A stretch of 64,000 nucleotides of DNA from an uncultured Acholeplasmataceae bacterium (GTDB lineage Bacteria; Bacillota_I; Bacilli_A; Acholeplasmatales; Acholeplasmataceae). The DNA is taken from positions 1 through 64,000 of the forward strand of contig CAKMKH010000017.1 of assembly GCA_927441705.1 (NCBI GenBank), given 5' to 3'. A program made the position numbers and the translations under genes. Positions 17,821-25,765 of the stretch are shown one piece after another. Under the pieces are notes generated by a model that saw only the letters and a program-made list of their open reading frames with translations, had not been told where the DNA came from and searched no databases. Numbering within the stretch: the stretch's first letter is position 1; the number at the start of each line of letters is the position of its first letter.

Positions 17821-19107
17821 TTAATTTTCGTATAAAGCCCAAAATGAGGTGGATATATCTGGTTGATTATTTGATGTTATCGCAATTGCTTGATAGACCG
17901 CATCATTATAATAAACAACTTCGCCTACTTGATAAGTATTATAGAAGTACCAATCATAACCACTTAATTGATTCCAGGCATTTAAACTTGTTGCTGGAGC
18001 ATTCGCATTTGCATTACTTACATTAATGACTATAAACACTTCTGAATTATCGACAACATAATCATTAAGTGCATATGTGACTGATGAATCATAGTTAACT
18101 GTTTTTAATCCAACCCAACTATTTGAAGTTTGCCCTGGAGTGTCTGATGAATTTAAACTATTTATCAATTCATATACTTCACCTTGATACATCACTAAAT
18201 CTCCATTGTTATATGTGTTGTATTGTTGCCACTCTTGGGTATTTAATGCTTGCCATATGCCTTTTGAAGCTGCTGAGCCTGGTACAATATTACGATCTTT
18301 ACCATTAACTTTGCCTTGAACAGCTTTGTATAGTAAGCCATTATAGGAAGTATATTCAGTATTATTACCAACACTTCCTGTGAAAGGAACCACAGTAATT
18401 TGCGACCAACCACTAGTTCCTGGTAAGCTGCCAGTTGCAAGTGAACCATCTGTTACTACATAATATGCATTATTATAAATAACATAATCGCCTGTTGCAT
18501 AAGTGTAATTGATAGAAAATGATAAATCTCCAAGTAATGACCAAGTATTTGTTGTGCCTGGTTCAGATGTTGTAGTAGTACTCTTACTAATCCATAAAGC
18601 ACCATTGTGATAAACTACTTCATTCAATAGAACTGTTTGACCAACTTGCCAAACATAATCTTCAGATCCTTGAATGACCCAAGGACCATTAGCACCTGTA
18701 GTTTCAGGATTTTCATTCGTAGTTGTCATAGATGCAATGTATATATTGTTATTATATAATATGACATCACCAGTTTGATAAGTAACTGTAGAGTACCAAT
18801 TCAAGTCATTAAGTGTAGTCCAATTATTAGCTATAGATGGTTCAGAACCAAGTGTACTTACGCCTTGATATTCCCAAATAGCACCCATATACCAAATAAG
18901 ATCACCAGTTGTATAAGTTGCTTGACTGTCATAATATGAGATACCATCTGGTGCAATTGACCATTCTCCAAGTGTGATTTGATTATTATTAATGTCTGAA
19001 AAGTTAACATTTGACCAATAAGCATATGTCATTTCCGAAGAGAAAGATAGCATGAAAAGCATCACAAATAGTAATGTTGAAATAATATATTTATGGCATT
19101 TTTTCAT
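17821..19107 (-). CDS. Secreted protein with SipW-type signal and eight CBM5/12-like modules
   Basis: The N-terminus is a signal peptide with a hydrophobic core and an AYWSNVNFSD motif at about 29-38, the style of SipW-processed proteins. The rest is eight tandem modules of about 45 residues. Each has a pattern like Y..TY..GD.V.Y....Y......(T)..P.....W. This is the layout of carbohydrate-binding family 5/12 modules, seen in chitin-binding proteins. Modules 3, 5 and 7 are more diverged. No catalytic domain is visible, so it is a binding or matrix protein. The ligand is unknown. It belongs to the riboswitch-controlled cluster. Confidence 0.75.
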   Translation of the reverse strand: MKKCHKYIISTLLFVMLFMLSFSSEMTYAYWSNVNFSDINNNQITLGEWSIAPDGISYYDSQATYTTGDLIWYMGAIWEYQGVSTLGSEPSIANNWTTLNDLNWYSTVTYQTGDVILYNNNIYIASMTTTNENPETTGANGPWVIQGSEDYVWQVGQTVLLNEVVYHNGALWISKSTTTTSEPGTTNTWSLLGDLSFSINYTYATGDYVIYNNAYYVVTDGSLATGSLPGTSGWSQITVVPFTGSVGNNTEYTSYNGLLYKAVQGKVNGKDRNIVPGSAASKGIWQALNTQEWQQYNTYNNGDLVMYQGEVYELINSLNSSDTPGQTSNSWVGLKTVNYDSSVTYALNDYVVDNSEVFIVINVSNANANAPATSLNAWNQLSGYDWYFYNTYQVGEVVYYNDAVYQAIAITSNNQPDISTSFWALYEN

Positions 19108-19133
19108 GAGTCTACCTCCTTTTTCGGTATAAA

Positions 19134-19154
19134 ATGCGGCTCAAAGAGTCGCAT
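19134..19154 (-). terminator. Attenuator-like hairpin before the CBM-repeat gene
   Basis: Arms ATGCGACTC and GAGCCGCAT pair with one mismatch around a TTT loop, followed by TTTAT on the minus strand. It may lower expression of the CBM-repeat gene relative to the small secreted protein upstream. Confidence 0.45.
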
Positions 19155-19178
19155 ATGTACTACTTTTTAAATTAATAA

Positions 19179-19694
19179 TTATGCAGCTGTTGGACTCGAA
19201 ACTGTAAATACTACATCAAATGTTACTGGTACATTGATGACATTAGGGTAATCTGTTTCTGTTGGTGGATCCATAGTAATCACAATTGTAACCAATGCAG
19301 CTGCTGAACCTTCTGTAAGTGTTCCTGGAGCAGTGATATCAAAATTTAGATATGCTTCCACTGTTGCATTAGACACGTTATTAACAACTATATCTAAAGT
19401 AGAACTTCCCAATACAAATGCATTGTCATCCCATTCAACGTTAAACGTGAATGTAACTGTTTCAGTTGCGCCTGCACTAATACTATTTGATACTTCTCCA
19501 GATGGAACTAGTGTTCCAGTGCCTGCAGATCCTAATAAAGCTGTTACAGATGCTTGACGACCTTCACCAATTGTTACAGTGTTTGTAGCAACTGTATCTG
19601 TCAAACTAATATTTGACCAAAATGCAAATGTAAATCCACTAACTGCTACCGCTAAAATAATTAATAACCCAATAACTAATTTTCTTTGTTTCAT
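19179..19694 (-). CDS. Small secreted TasA/camelysin-like protein
   Basis: This 171-residue protein has an N-terminal hydrophobic signal and the motif AFWSNISLTDTVATNTVTIG, the pattern of SipW-dependent signal peptides. The mature part is Thr/Val/Ala-rich with predicted beta character (VTFTFNVEWDD, LDIVVNNVS, VPVTFDVVFTVSS), and I see no cysteine or catalytic motif. In Bacilli such proteins (TasA, CalY) form extracellular fibres. Homology is judged by signal and composition only, so fibre formation is inferred. Confidence 0.65.
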   Translation of the reverse strand: MKQRKLVIGLLIILAVAVSGFTFAFWSNISLTDTVATNTVTIGEGRQASVTALLGSAGTGTLVPSGEVSNSISAGATETVTFTFNVEWDDNAFVLGSSTLDIVVNNVSNATVEAYLNFDITAPGTLTEGSAAALVTIVITMDPPTETDYPNVINVPVTFDVVFTVSSPTAA

Positions 19695-19745
19695 AATTTT
19701 AAATCTCCTTTAATTTTCCTAATTTTTTATTTTTTATTTTTTTTA

Positions 19746-20318
19746 TTATTCAATCTCATCTTTCGGCTCAACACTAAAATTTAATGTAAAACTTAAATCT
19801 TGACCCTTAATTGCATTGAATGCGGCCGCCGAATCTTCCACATTTGCATCATTAGGATCCACTACTTCACTTAAATCTAATGGTTCTAATAATCTTATAA
19901 CCACCGTAATCTCAACAGCTGAATTAAATAATTCATTTGTGTGCTCACCAACTGTTCCATTAATTGTTACTTCAACTAATTGAGCATATTCGTTTGAGCC
20001 ACCAATTAAGATATCTGTTGCTTCTACAATTAAGTTAACACTTTGTACTAACTCTTTATCAACTGATACTGTGTAAGTAAATGTTGCTTCTTCGTATTCT
20101 CCTATAAAGAATGCTCTACCTTCAGGAACTAATCTTCCAGTAAATGAATCTCCAGATTCAACGATTTGCAAATTTGCTTCTTCTCCGCCAAACTCAATCA
20201 CAACATTTGAATTCTCATTGACATCATTCCAATAAGCAACTGCTGCTGTTGACGTGAACGCTAATGCGACCACTAGTAATATGATGATTAATATTTGTAA
20301 TTGTTTTGCGCCTAACAC
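19746..20318 (-). CDS. Secreted TasA/camelysin-like protein, first gene of the cluster
   Basis: A 190-residue protein starts with GTG seven bases after AGGAGGT. A hydrophobic segment (about 7-28) ends in AVAYWNDVNENSNVV, again the SipW-type cleavage context. The mature region is acidic and beta-rich (EEATFTYTVSVDKELVQSVNLIVEATD, LSFTLNFSVEPKDEIE) with a layout similar to the next gene, so the two are probably diverged paralogues. It is the gene directly controlled by the upstream riboswitch and terminator. Confidence 0.65.
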   Translation of the reverse strand: MLGAKQLQILIIILLVVALAFTSTAAVAYWNDVNENSNVVIEFGGEEANLQIVESGDSFTGRLVPEGRAFFIGEYEEATFTYTVSVDKELVQSVNLIVEATDILIGGSNEYAQLVEVTINGTVGEHTNELFNSAVEITVVIRLLEPLDLSEVVDPNDANVEDSAAAFNAIKGQDLSFTLNFSVEPKDEIE

Positions 20319-20344
20319 ACAAGATACCTCCTATTTCCAGCTAT

Positions 20345-20373
20345 TAAAAAAGCCAACGTGTATGCCGTTGACT
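20345..20373 (-). terminator. Riboswitch expression-platform terminator
   Basis: An 8-bp stem AGTCAACG/CGTTGGCT (one G-U pair) is followed by six T on the minus strand, 27 bases before the GTG start. Its 5' arm overlaps GATAGTCA, which can instead pair with TGATTATC about 40 bases upstream, giving an antiterminator. Confidence 0.8.
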
Positions 20374-20449
20374 ATCATCTCTAGGTGTATACATATAAAA
20401 AGGCCTTAGATAATCAGTTCGTCATATTTACTCATTTAAGAATAAATTT

Positions 20450-20525
20450 TAATGACAACTGGCTACCATGATCAGGCCCTATAGTTTTGCGTCCTTAAGT
20501 TTCCCTAAGTTTGCCTTTAACATTA
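20450..20525 (-). promoter_or_regulatory. Cyclic di-GMP-I (GEMM-I) riboswitch
   Basis: The minus strand carries the GEMM-I core in order. P1 is TAATG/CATTA. GGCAAA is followed by a 6-bp stem CTTAGG/CTTAAG capped by a GAAA tetraloop, then GGACGCAAAACTATAGGGCCT, and finally ATGGTAGCCAG. GGCAAA, the GNRA loop, GACGCAAA, the GGGCCT block and AUGG(U)AGCC are the class hallmarks. Transcription starts from a consensus promoter about 40 bases upstream, and a terminator follows. Specificity for c-di-GMP rather than cGAMP cannot be settled by eye. Confidence 0.85.
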
Positions 20526-20571
20526 TGTTTTTTTTTGAATTTAAAGCAATAAATGCTCCTAATTCATTATC

Positions 20572-20599
20572 ATTATATACTATTTCAAAAAAATGTCAA
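20572..20599 (-). promoter_or_regulatory. Sigma-A promoter of the riboswitch-controlled secretion cluster
   Basis: Perfect TTGACA (20599-20594) and perfect TATAAT (20577-20572) are spaced by 16 bases on the minus strand. This is one of the strongest promoters in the window. It implies that control is exerted at the RNA level. Confidence 0.85.
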
Positions 20600-20670
20600 A
20601 TAAAAATGCATTTTAAAAAGTATTTTTTTGTTTTTTCACTATATTTTTACAATATTTTTACATTTGATAA

Positions 20671-20708
20671 TAAAAAGTGACCCAATATCGTTAATGAATC
20701 ACTTTTTA
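20671..20708 (-). terminator. Terminator after gapA
   Basis: A 9-bp stem AAAAAGTGA/TCACTTTTT with an 18-base loop lies just after the gapA stop and can act in either direction. Confidence 0.7.
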
Positions 20709-20723
20709 TGAACGTTTAAATGA

Positions 20724-21737
20724 TTATTTAATTAGACCAGCTAATTTAGAAACAACTCTAACTAATTGCGCAGTATAACTCATTTCATTGTCATACCATG
20801 CCATAACTTTAACTAATTGTCTATCATCATAATTAACAATTTGAGTTGTGTTTGCATCATACATTGAACCAAATCTTGTACCAATAACATCACTAGATAC
20901 GATTGGATCAATTACATAAGCTAATGTTTCATTAGCAGCAGCCTTAAATGCAGCATCTACTTCTTCTAAAGTTGTATGTTTTTTAACTTCTACAGTTAAA
21001 TCAACAATTGAGCCAGTAATCGTTGGAACACGAAGTGCAGTTCCATCTAATTTACCTTTTAATTGTGGTAAAACTAAACCGATTGCTTTTGCAGCACCTG
21101 TTGATGATGGAACGATACTTTCTGCAGCAGCACGTCCACGTCTTGACATGAACCCTTTATTATGTGGTTGATCTTGTAATGATTGGTCAGCAGTGTAAGC
21201 ATGAACAGTTGTCATGAATCCACCAGCGATACCAAAGTTATCATCTAATACTTTAGCAATTGGAGCTAAACAGTTAGTTGTACATGAAGCAGCACTGATA
21301 ATATCTTCAGTTCCATCCATTGTATCGCAATTTACATTGAATACAATTGTTTGAACATCATTACCAGCTGGAGCAGAAATAACAACTTTCTTAGCACCTG
21401 CACTCAAGTGCCATGAAGCTTTTTCTTTACTAGCAAAGAATCCTGTACATTCTAATACAACATCTACGCCATATGCTTTCCATGGTAATTCTTTTGGATC
21501 TTTAATTGCATGAATTGTAATTTTTTTACCATCTACAATTAATTTGTCACCTTCAGTTGTGATTGAATCAGTTTTGAAGTTTCTTTGAGCTGTGTCATAC
21601 TTTAATAAATAAGCTAATGTTTCTGCATCTGTTAAGTCATTGATTGCAACAACATCAAATTTAGGATCATCCGCCATAAGTCTGTAAGCTAAACGTCCGA
21701 TACGGCCGAAACCGTTAATTGCTACTTTAATAGCCAT
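20724..21737 (-). CDS. gapA: Glyceraldehyde-3-phosphate dehydrogenase
   Basis: This is the glycolytic NAD-dependent dehydrogenase. The NAD motif INGFGRIGRLAYR is at the N-terminus, the catalytic cysteine lies in ISAASCTTNCLAP (about residue 150), and the C-terminal WYDNEMSYTAQLVR is present. The start at 21737 follows AGGAGGA and fits the usual MAIKVAINGFG opening. An ATG at 21776 is less likely. Its own terminator makes it a single-gene unit. A cre-like box lies about 95 bases upstream. Confidence 0.97.
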   Translation of the reverse strand: MAIKVAINGFGRIGRLAYRLMADDPKFDVVAINDLTDAETLAYLLKYDTAQRNFKTDSITTEGDKLIVDGKKITIHAIKDPKELPWKAYGVDVVLECTGFFASKEKASWHLSAGAKKVVISAPAGNDVQTIVFNVNCDTMDGTEDIISAASCTTNCLAPIAKVLDDNFGIAGGFMTTVHAYTADQSLQDQPHNKGFMSRRGRAAAESIVPSSTGAAKAIGLVLPQLKGKLDGTALRVPTITGSIVDLTVEVKKHTTLEEVDAAFKAAANETLAYVIDPIVSSDVIGTRFGSMYDANTTQIVNYDDRQLVKVMAWYDNEMSYTAQLVRVVSKLAGLIK

Positions 21738-21832
21738 AATAAATATTCCTCCTATATGAATAGTTTTATTTTTCACTATTATTTTACCATTATAATTGAT
21801 AATTACAAACTATTTGAGATAAGGTTACCCAA

Positions 21833-21846
21833 TGTAAACGTTTTTG
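21833..21846. promoter_or_regulatory. cre-like site between gapA and the CYTH gene
   Basis: TGTAAACGTTTTTG resembles the catabolite-responsive element (TGAAARCGYTTTCA core, imperfect here). ccpA is present at 29-30 kb. The site lies in the divergent gapA/CYTH region, so either gene could be its target. Confidence 0.4.
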
Positions 21847-21923
21847 CTTTTAATTAAATGTGGGTTTTGGTATAATGTAAATGCATATAAAAGATGCTAG
21901 TTCTTTTTAAGAAGGAGATTGTC

Positions 21924-22475
21924 ATGATTAAAAATATTGAAATAGAATTCAAGTCAGCAATTACCCAAGAAAAATATATTGAGCTTCTAAAATTGTTTAA
22001 TTTAGAAAATAACATTTTTAAGCAAATCAATTATTATTTTGATACAGATGATTATGAACTTAATCACAAACAAATCGTCTTAAGAATTAGACAAAAAGGT
22101 GATACAAGATATAAAGTAACCTTAAAATCGCAAAGTGATGAAGGTGCTTATGAAAATCACGTATTTTTACAAAAAGAACAAGCTTTAGATATGATTGAAA
22201 ATGGATTTAATACAAAAGATTTTTTTGAAGATATTGATGTTTTTGTGACCTATAAAGTTAATTTAGAAAACTATAGAGTTTCAACACCATATGAAGGTGG
22301 CAGACTATTTCTAGACCGTTGTGATTATTGTAACGTCATAGATTATGAAATAGAGTATGAAGCATCTAATTACGCAGAAGGTAAAATCCTCTTTGAAAAC
22401 TTCCTAAAATCGCATAACATCGAAATCAAACCTACTAAACGCAAGAGTGAACGCGCATTTACATGTAAAAGATAG
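21924..22475 (+). CDS. CYTH-domain protein (triphosphate tunnel family)
   Basis: The CYTH family hydrolyses or binds triphosphates such as thiamine triphosphate or inorganic triphosphate. The N-terminal EIEFK (ExExK) motif, IVLRIRQKGD, RYKVTLKS and DYEIEYEA motifs supply the charged residues of the tunnel. The start at 21924 follows AAGGAGA; the in-frame ATG at 21894 has no ribosome site. An extended -10 (TGGTATAAT) lies upstream. Firmicutes YjbK-like proteins are the closest relatives I know. The physiological substrate is uncertain. Confidence 0.85.
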   Translation: MIKNIEIEFKSAITQEKYIELLKLFNLENNIFKQINYYFDTDDYELNHKQIVLRIRQKGDTRYKVTLKSQSDEGAYENHVFLQKEQALDMIENGFNTKDFFEDIDVFVTYKVNLENYRVSTPYEGGRLFLDRCDYCNVIDYEIEYEASNYAEGKILFENFLKSHNIEIKPTKRKSERAFTCKR

Positions 22476-22496
22476 CAAATTTGCTATCTTTTTTTA
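22468..22496 (+). terminator. Terminator after the CYTH gene
   Basis: A long perfect stem AAAGATAGCAAA/TTTGCTATCTTT is followed by more T. The stop codon lies inside the stem. Confidence 0.85.
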
Positions 22497-22503
22497 TATA
22501 ACA

Positions 22504-22532
22504 TTGACAAAATGGCTTAATAAAACTATAAT
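22504..22532 (+). promoter_or_regulatory. Promoter of the small membrane protein gene
   Basis: Perfect TTGACA and TATAAT with a 17-base spacer lie 31 bases before the start codon of the gene at 22564. Confidence 0.85.
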
Positions 22533-22563
22533 AATAGATAAGTTGTTATCGATGGAGGATTAA

Positions 22564-22959
22564 ATGAAAGAGAGAAATCTACTATACTTTATTACTGCAC
22601 TTGTTGCTAGTATACTATTACTTATATCAATTTTAGTAAGAACACAAACTTGGTTTTCAATGAATGATTATGGGTTATTGGCAGTTCCTACAATTCATTA
22701 CCTGCTTATACCAGTAGCACTTTTATGGGTTGGTTGGTATTTTGAAAACAATGGCTTCTTATTAGCTTCCGCAGTTATGTTTTCAGTAATCTTTGGATTA
22801 CATATAGATCATGTTGGTATATTAAATAATGATCCTTATATTATTTCAAGATATGCCCCAGCAGTTAAAACAGCATTTGTTTTAACTTCTATACTTACAT
22901 TAACTTCGGCAATATTAGCATTCTTTACTTATCTAAAAGATTCACTAAAAAATAAATAA
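22564..22959 (+). CDS. Small membrane protein of unknown function
   Basis: I do not recognise this 131-residue protein. It has four hydrophobic segments (about 7-27, 41-58, 66-83 and 98-122) with short loops and a basic C-terminal tail, so it is an integral membrane protein. It has a good ribosome site (GGAGG) and a consensus promoter of its own, which suggests strong constitutive expression. Two hairpins follow downstream, and one may be its terminator. No functional context is given by its neighbours. Confidence 0.75.
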   Translation: MKERNLLYFITALVASILLLISILVRTQTWFSMNDYGLLAVPTIHYLLIPVALLWVGWYFENNGFLLASAVMFSVIFGLHIDHVGILNNDPYIISRYAPAVKTAFVLTSILTLTSAILAFFTYLKDSLKNK

Positions 22960-23037
22960 AGCACTCAATATAATAAACCCAATAGTTAGACCAAGCAAAA
23001 CTTGGAAAGACCATGGGTTTTTATTATGCTTAAAATA

Positions 23038-23068
23038 AAAAAAGCTGTCTAATAAACAGCTTTTTAAA
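23038..23068 (-). terminator. Terminator after spx
   Basis: A stem AAAGCTGT/ACAGCTTT with T-runs on both sides closes spx on the minus strand and may also serve the convergent gene. Confidence 0.75.
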
Positions 23069-23078
23069 TATCTAAAGA

Positions 23079-23540
23079 TTAACGTGGTTGTTGTTCTTGC
23101 TTGATTTCATCGAAATAACGTCTTAATGCCGTTTGATAGTCACAGTGGTCGCCTTGAGGACAATTTGTACACATGATTAATTCTCTAAGTCTCTTAGGAA
23201 TAAATACACGTATTTCCTCATCATTATAACCAACTTGAAGTTTTTCTCCATCAATCATGATTGGACGTTTTAACACACTCGGATTGTCCAATATAAACTG
23301 TTTCAATTCACTAATTCGCATATCTTCAATATCTAAATCCTGTTCTTTGAACACTTTAGATCTTGTTGAAATAATATCTTCAAACCCATTTTCAGAATTT
23401 TCCAACATGCGATCGATATCACTTTCAGTGATACGTTGGTTAAATAAATTTTTTTCTTCATAAGCTACCTTATGATCATCAAGCCACTTTTTCGCTTTCC
23501 GACATGACGAACAACTGGGTGTTGTATAGATAGTAATCAT
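23079..23540 (-). CDS. spx: Spx-type global redox regulator
   Basis: Spx binds the alpha C-terminal domain of RNA polymerase under thiol stress. The CSSC redox switch is at residues 10-13, and the characteristic GFEDIISTRSKVFKE segment with the RNA polymerase-contact glycine lies near residue 52, followed by LKRPIMIDGEKLQVGYNDEEIRVF. It has 153 residues instead of about 131. The additional tail holds a cysteine cluster (CTNCPQGDHC) that ordinary Spx lacks. A promoter with TTGAAT and TATAAT and a cre-like box lie upstream. Confidence 0.88.
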   Translation of the reverse strand: MITIYTTPSCSSCRKAKKWLDDHKVAYEEKNLFNQRITESDIDRMLENSENGFEDIISTRSKVFKEQDLDIEDMRISELKQFILDNPSVLKRPIMIDGEKLQVGYNDEEIRVFIPKRLRELIMCTNCPQGDHCDYQTALRRYFDEIKQEQQPR

Positions 23541-23601
23541 TGTCTTCCTCCTTTAGGAGCATAGGTATCATCCTATAGCACTCTCGTAGTCTTGCTTCTT
23601 A

Positions 23602-23630
23602 ATTATATAATTATTTATAATATAATTCAA
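23602..23630 (-). promoter_or_regulatory. Promoter of spx
   Basis: TTGAAT (23630-23625) and TATAAT (23607-23602) are separated by 17 bases on the minus strand. Confidence 0.65.
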
Positions 23631-23634
23631 CTTG

Positions 23635-23648
23635 TGAAAACGTTTTTG
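23635..23648. promoter_or_regulatory. cre-like site between spx and pepF
   Basis: TGAAAACGTTTTTG is close to the cre consensus and lies four bases upstream of the spx -35 element. It could affect spx or the divergent pepF. Confidence 0.45.
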
Positions 23649-23747
23649 CGTATGTTTTACATATTTTGTTTAAGATATTTTGGTTTGGTTTTTTACTACT
23701 TATACGTTATAATTTAGATAAACACTTATTAAGAAAGAGGTCTTATT

Positions 23748-25511
23748 ATGTCAACATGGGATTTATCCTTATTTTACCCAAGCCTAGATGCATGGGACAA
23801 AGATTTAACAAATATGCCAGCTTATATAGAAAAATTGGCTTCATTCAAGGGTAAATTGAATGAATTTGAAAGTTTTTTAGCGTTCTACAAAACTGAGGAA
23901 GAGGCTACAAATCTTTTATATCGTCTATATGGTTATATCCATTTAAATAGCGATTTAAATTTAAAAGATAGTGTTAAATCATCAAAGAATCAACAATTGA
24001 TGTTAATGTTATCTGAACTTGGACAAAAAACATCTTATGTTTCTCCTGAGTTAATTTCAATTGGAGAAGACAAAATCATGTCTTTTATCAATAAAGATGA
24101 TTTTTTAAAAACATACAAATTCCAAATGGAAAAACTATTTTTCCAACAAAAACATGTTTTATCAGATGATCAAGAACAAATCATGGCTAACTTTGGATCC
24201 ATTAGAAACATTCCATCTTCACTATATCAAGGGATTGCGATTGTTGATGCTGTAGATCAAGAAGTTGAATTTAAAGATGGCACTAAAAAAGTAATTAATT
24301 CTTCTAACTATCGTTCTATCCTTCCTACATTAAAAGATCCAGAAGATAGACAAAAAGTTTTTGAAGCTGCTTTTAAACGTTATAAAGATAATAAAACTGC
24401 ATTTGCTGCAACCTATAATCTTGTTTTACAACAATTAGCAGCAAATTATAAATCTAGAGGTTACAAATCTTCATTAGAAGCTGCATTATTTAGAAATAAC
24501 ATCCCTGTTGATGTTTATAAAAACCTAATGGATGCTGCTTATGAAAATACTGATGGTATAAAACGCTATATCAATCTAAGAAAGAAACACTTAAAATTAG
24601 AAAAATATCATACATATGATCGTTTTTTAACACTTGTTGATGATGACACTAAATATGGTTTTGAAGAATCAAGAAATATCTTCTTTGATTCTATATCTCA
24701 TTTAGATAAAGATTTTGTTGAACATCAAAAAGAAGCTGTCAAAGATGGATTTGTTGATGCTTTTCCTGGTGATGGAAAACGCACAGGTGCATATTCATCA
24801 GGTTTTTATGGTTTCCACCCATATATCTTATTAAATCATGACGATACATTAGATGCTCTATTTACATTAGCTCATGAATCAGGACATTCAGCTCATACAT
24901 TATTTTCTAATGAAAATCAACCTATGGCATCTGCTGATTATACGATATTTGTTGCAGAAATCGCTTCAACTTTTAATGAGCATAACTTACTTGATTATCT
25001 AGTATCTAAAGCTCAAACTAAAGAACAAAAAATTGCATTACTAGAAAAAGCTATTGATGGTATTATGGCAACATTCTTTAGACAAACATTATTTGCAACT
25101 TATGAATATAAAGCAAATGAATTAGTTGAAAAAGGTATGCCAATTACTGATCAATCATTGTCAAAAATTATGATTGATTTATATAAACACTTCTATGATT
25201 TAGATATCACTGAAGAAAATGGTAAAGAATATGTGTGGGCATATATTCCTCATCTATTTCACACACCATTTTATGTTTATCAATATGCTACAAGTTATAG
25301 TGCTTCATTAAAGATTTATGCAGATGTTAAAAATAATGAACCACAAGCAATGGAAAAATTCTTAGGTCTTTTAAAATCAGGTGGCAGTGATTACCCTGTG
25401 AACCAAGCTAAAAAAGCTGGTGCTGATTTAACCAAGAAAGAAACATTCATGGCAGTTATTACTCGTTTTAATGAACTTGTTGATGAGTTAGAAAAAACAC
25501 TTGAACAATAA
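23748..25511 (+). CDS. pepF: Oligoendopeptidase F (M3 family)
   Basis: This cytoplasmic zinc metallopeptidase degrades short peptides. The HExxH motif lies in LAHESGHSAH near residue 380, with the downstream glutamate segment IFVAEIASTFNEHNL. The length of 587 residues is typical. It starts after AAGAGG. Probable promoter elements TTGGTT and TATAAT (17-base spacer) lie about 35 bases upstream. It probably works on peptides imported by the Opp transporter at the right end of the window. Confidence 0.93.
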   Translation: MSTWDLSLFYPSLDAWDKDLTNMPAYIEKLASFKGKLNEFESFLAFYKTEEEATNLLYRLYGYIHLNSDLNLKDSVKSSKNQQLMLMLSELGQKTSYVSPELISIGEDKIMSFINKDDFLKTYKFQMEKLFFQQKHVLSDDQEQIMANFGSIRNIPSSLYQGIAIVDAVDQEVEFKDGTKKVINSSNYRSILPTLKDPEDRQKVFEAAFKRYKDNKTAFAATYNLVLQQLAANYKSRGYKSSLEAALFRNNIPVDVYKNLMDAAYENTDGIKRYINLRKKHLKLEKYHTYDRFLTLVDDDTKYGFEESRNIFFDSISHLDKDFVEHQKEAVKDGFVDAFPGDGKRTGAYSSGFYGFHPYILLNHDDTLDALFTLAHESGHSAHTLFSNENQPMASADYTIFVAEIASTFNEHNLLDYLVSKAQTKEQKIALLEKAIDGIMATFFRQTLFATYEYKANELVEKGMPITDQSLSKIMIDLYKHFYDLDITEENGKEYVWAYIPHLFHTPFYVYQYATSYSASLKIYADVKNNEPQAMEKFLGLLKSGGSDYPVNQAKKAGADLTKKETFMAVITRFNELVDELEKTLEQ

Positions 25512-25539
25512 TTTTGTTTCGTGATATAATAAATATGCA

Positions 25540-25745
25540 ATGATAAGGAATAAGTAATTTAAAAATCTTTGTTTATAGAGAGTTAGAGCTGGTGGAAATC
25601 TAACAACAAAATTTTAAACCAATGGGTCCTTTGAGCGAAAGTATCATCGGCTTTAACGATGTTTGAGGGCTAGAATTTATTTCTAGAACTAAGGTGGCAC
25701 CGCGTCTAAAGACGTCCTTAGATTTAAGGACGTCTATTTTTTTAT
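25540..25745 (+). promoter_or_regulatory. T-box leader of trpS (Trp specifier)
   Basis: The leader carries the apical stem I element GAGCTGGTGGAA, a probable UGG specifier in CAATGGGTCCTTTGAG, the T-box core AAGGTGGCACCGCG and a terminator GACGTCCTTAGA/TTTAAGGACGTC with a U-run (about 25709-25742). Uncharged tRNA-Trp would favour read-through into trpS. Confidence 0.9.
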
Positions 25746-25765
25746 TTAAAAAGGAGAACTCTATT

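Noticed and set aside
18243..18449. Alternate-frame reading frames inside the CBM-repeat gene
   Set aside because: They follow the repeat structure of the real gene in the wrong frame and have no ribosome sites.
17821..19107. Regular repeats that could suggest a CRISPR array
   Set aside because: The repetition is at protein level (about 45-residue modules), with no identical DNA repeats and spacers.
22976..23030. Hairpins after the small membrane protein gene as a new RNA
   Set aside because: The AACCCA/TGGGTT and CCAAG/CTTGG stems with a T-run are adequately explained as a terminator.
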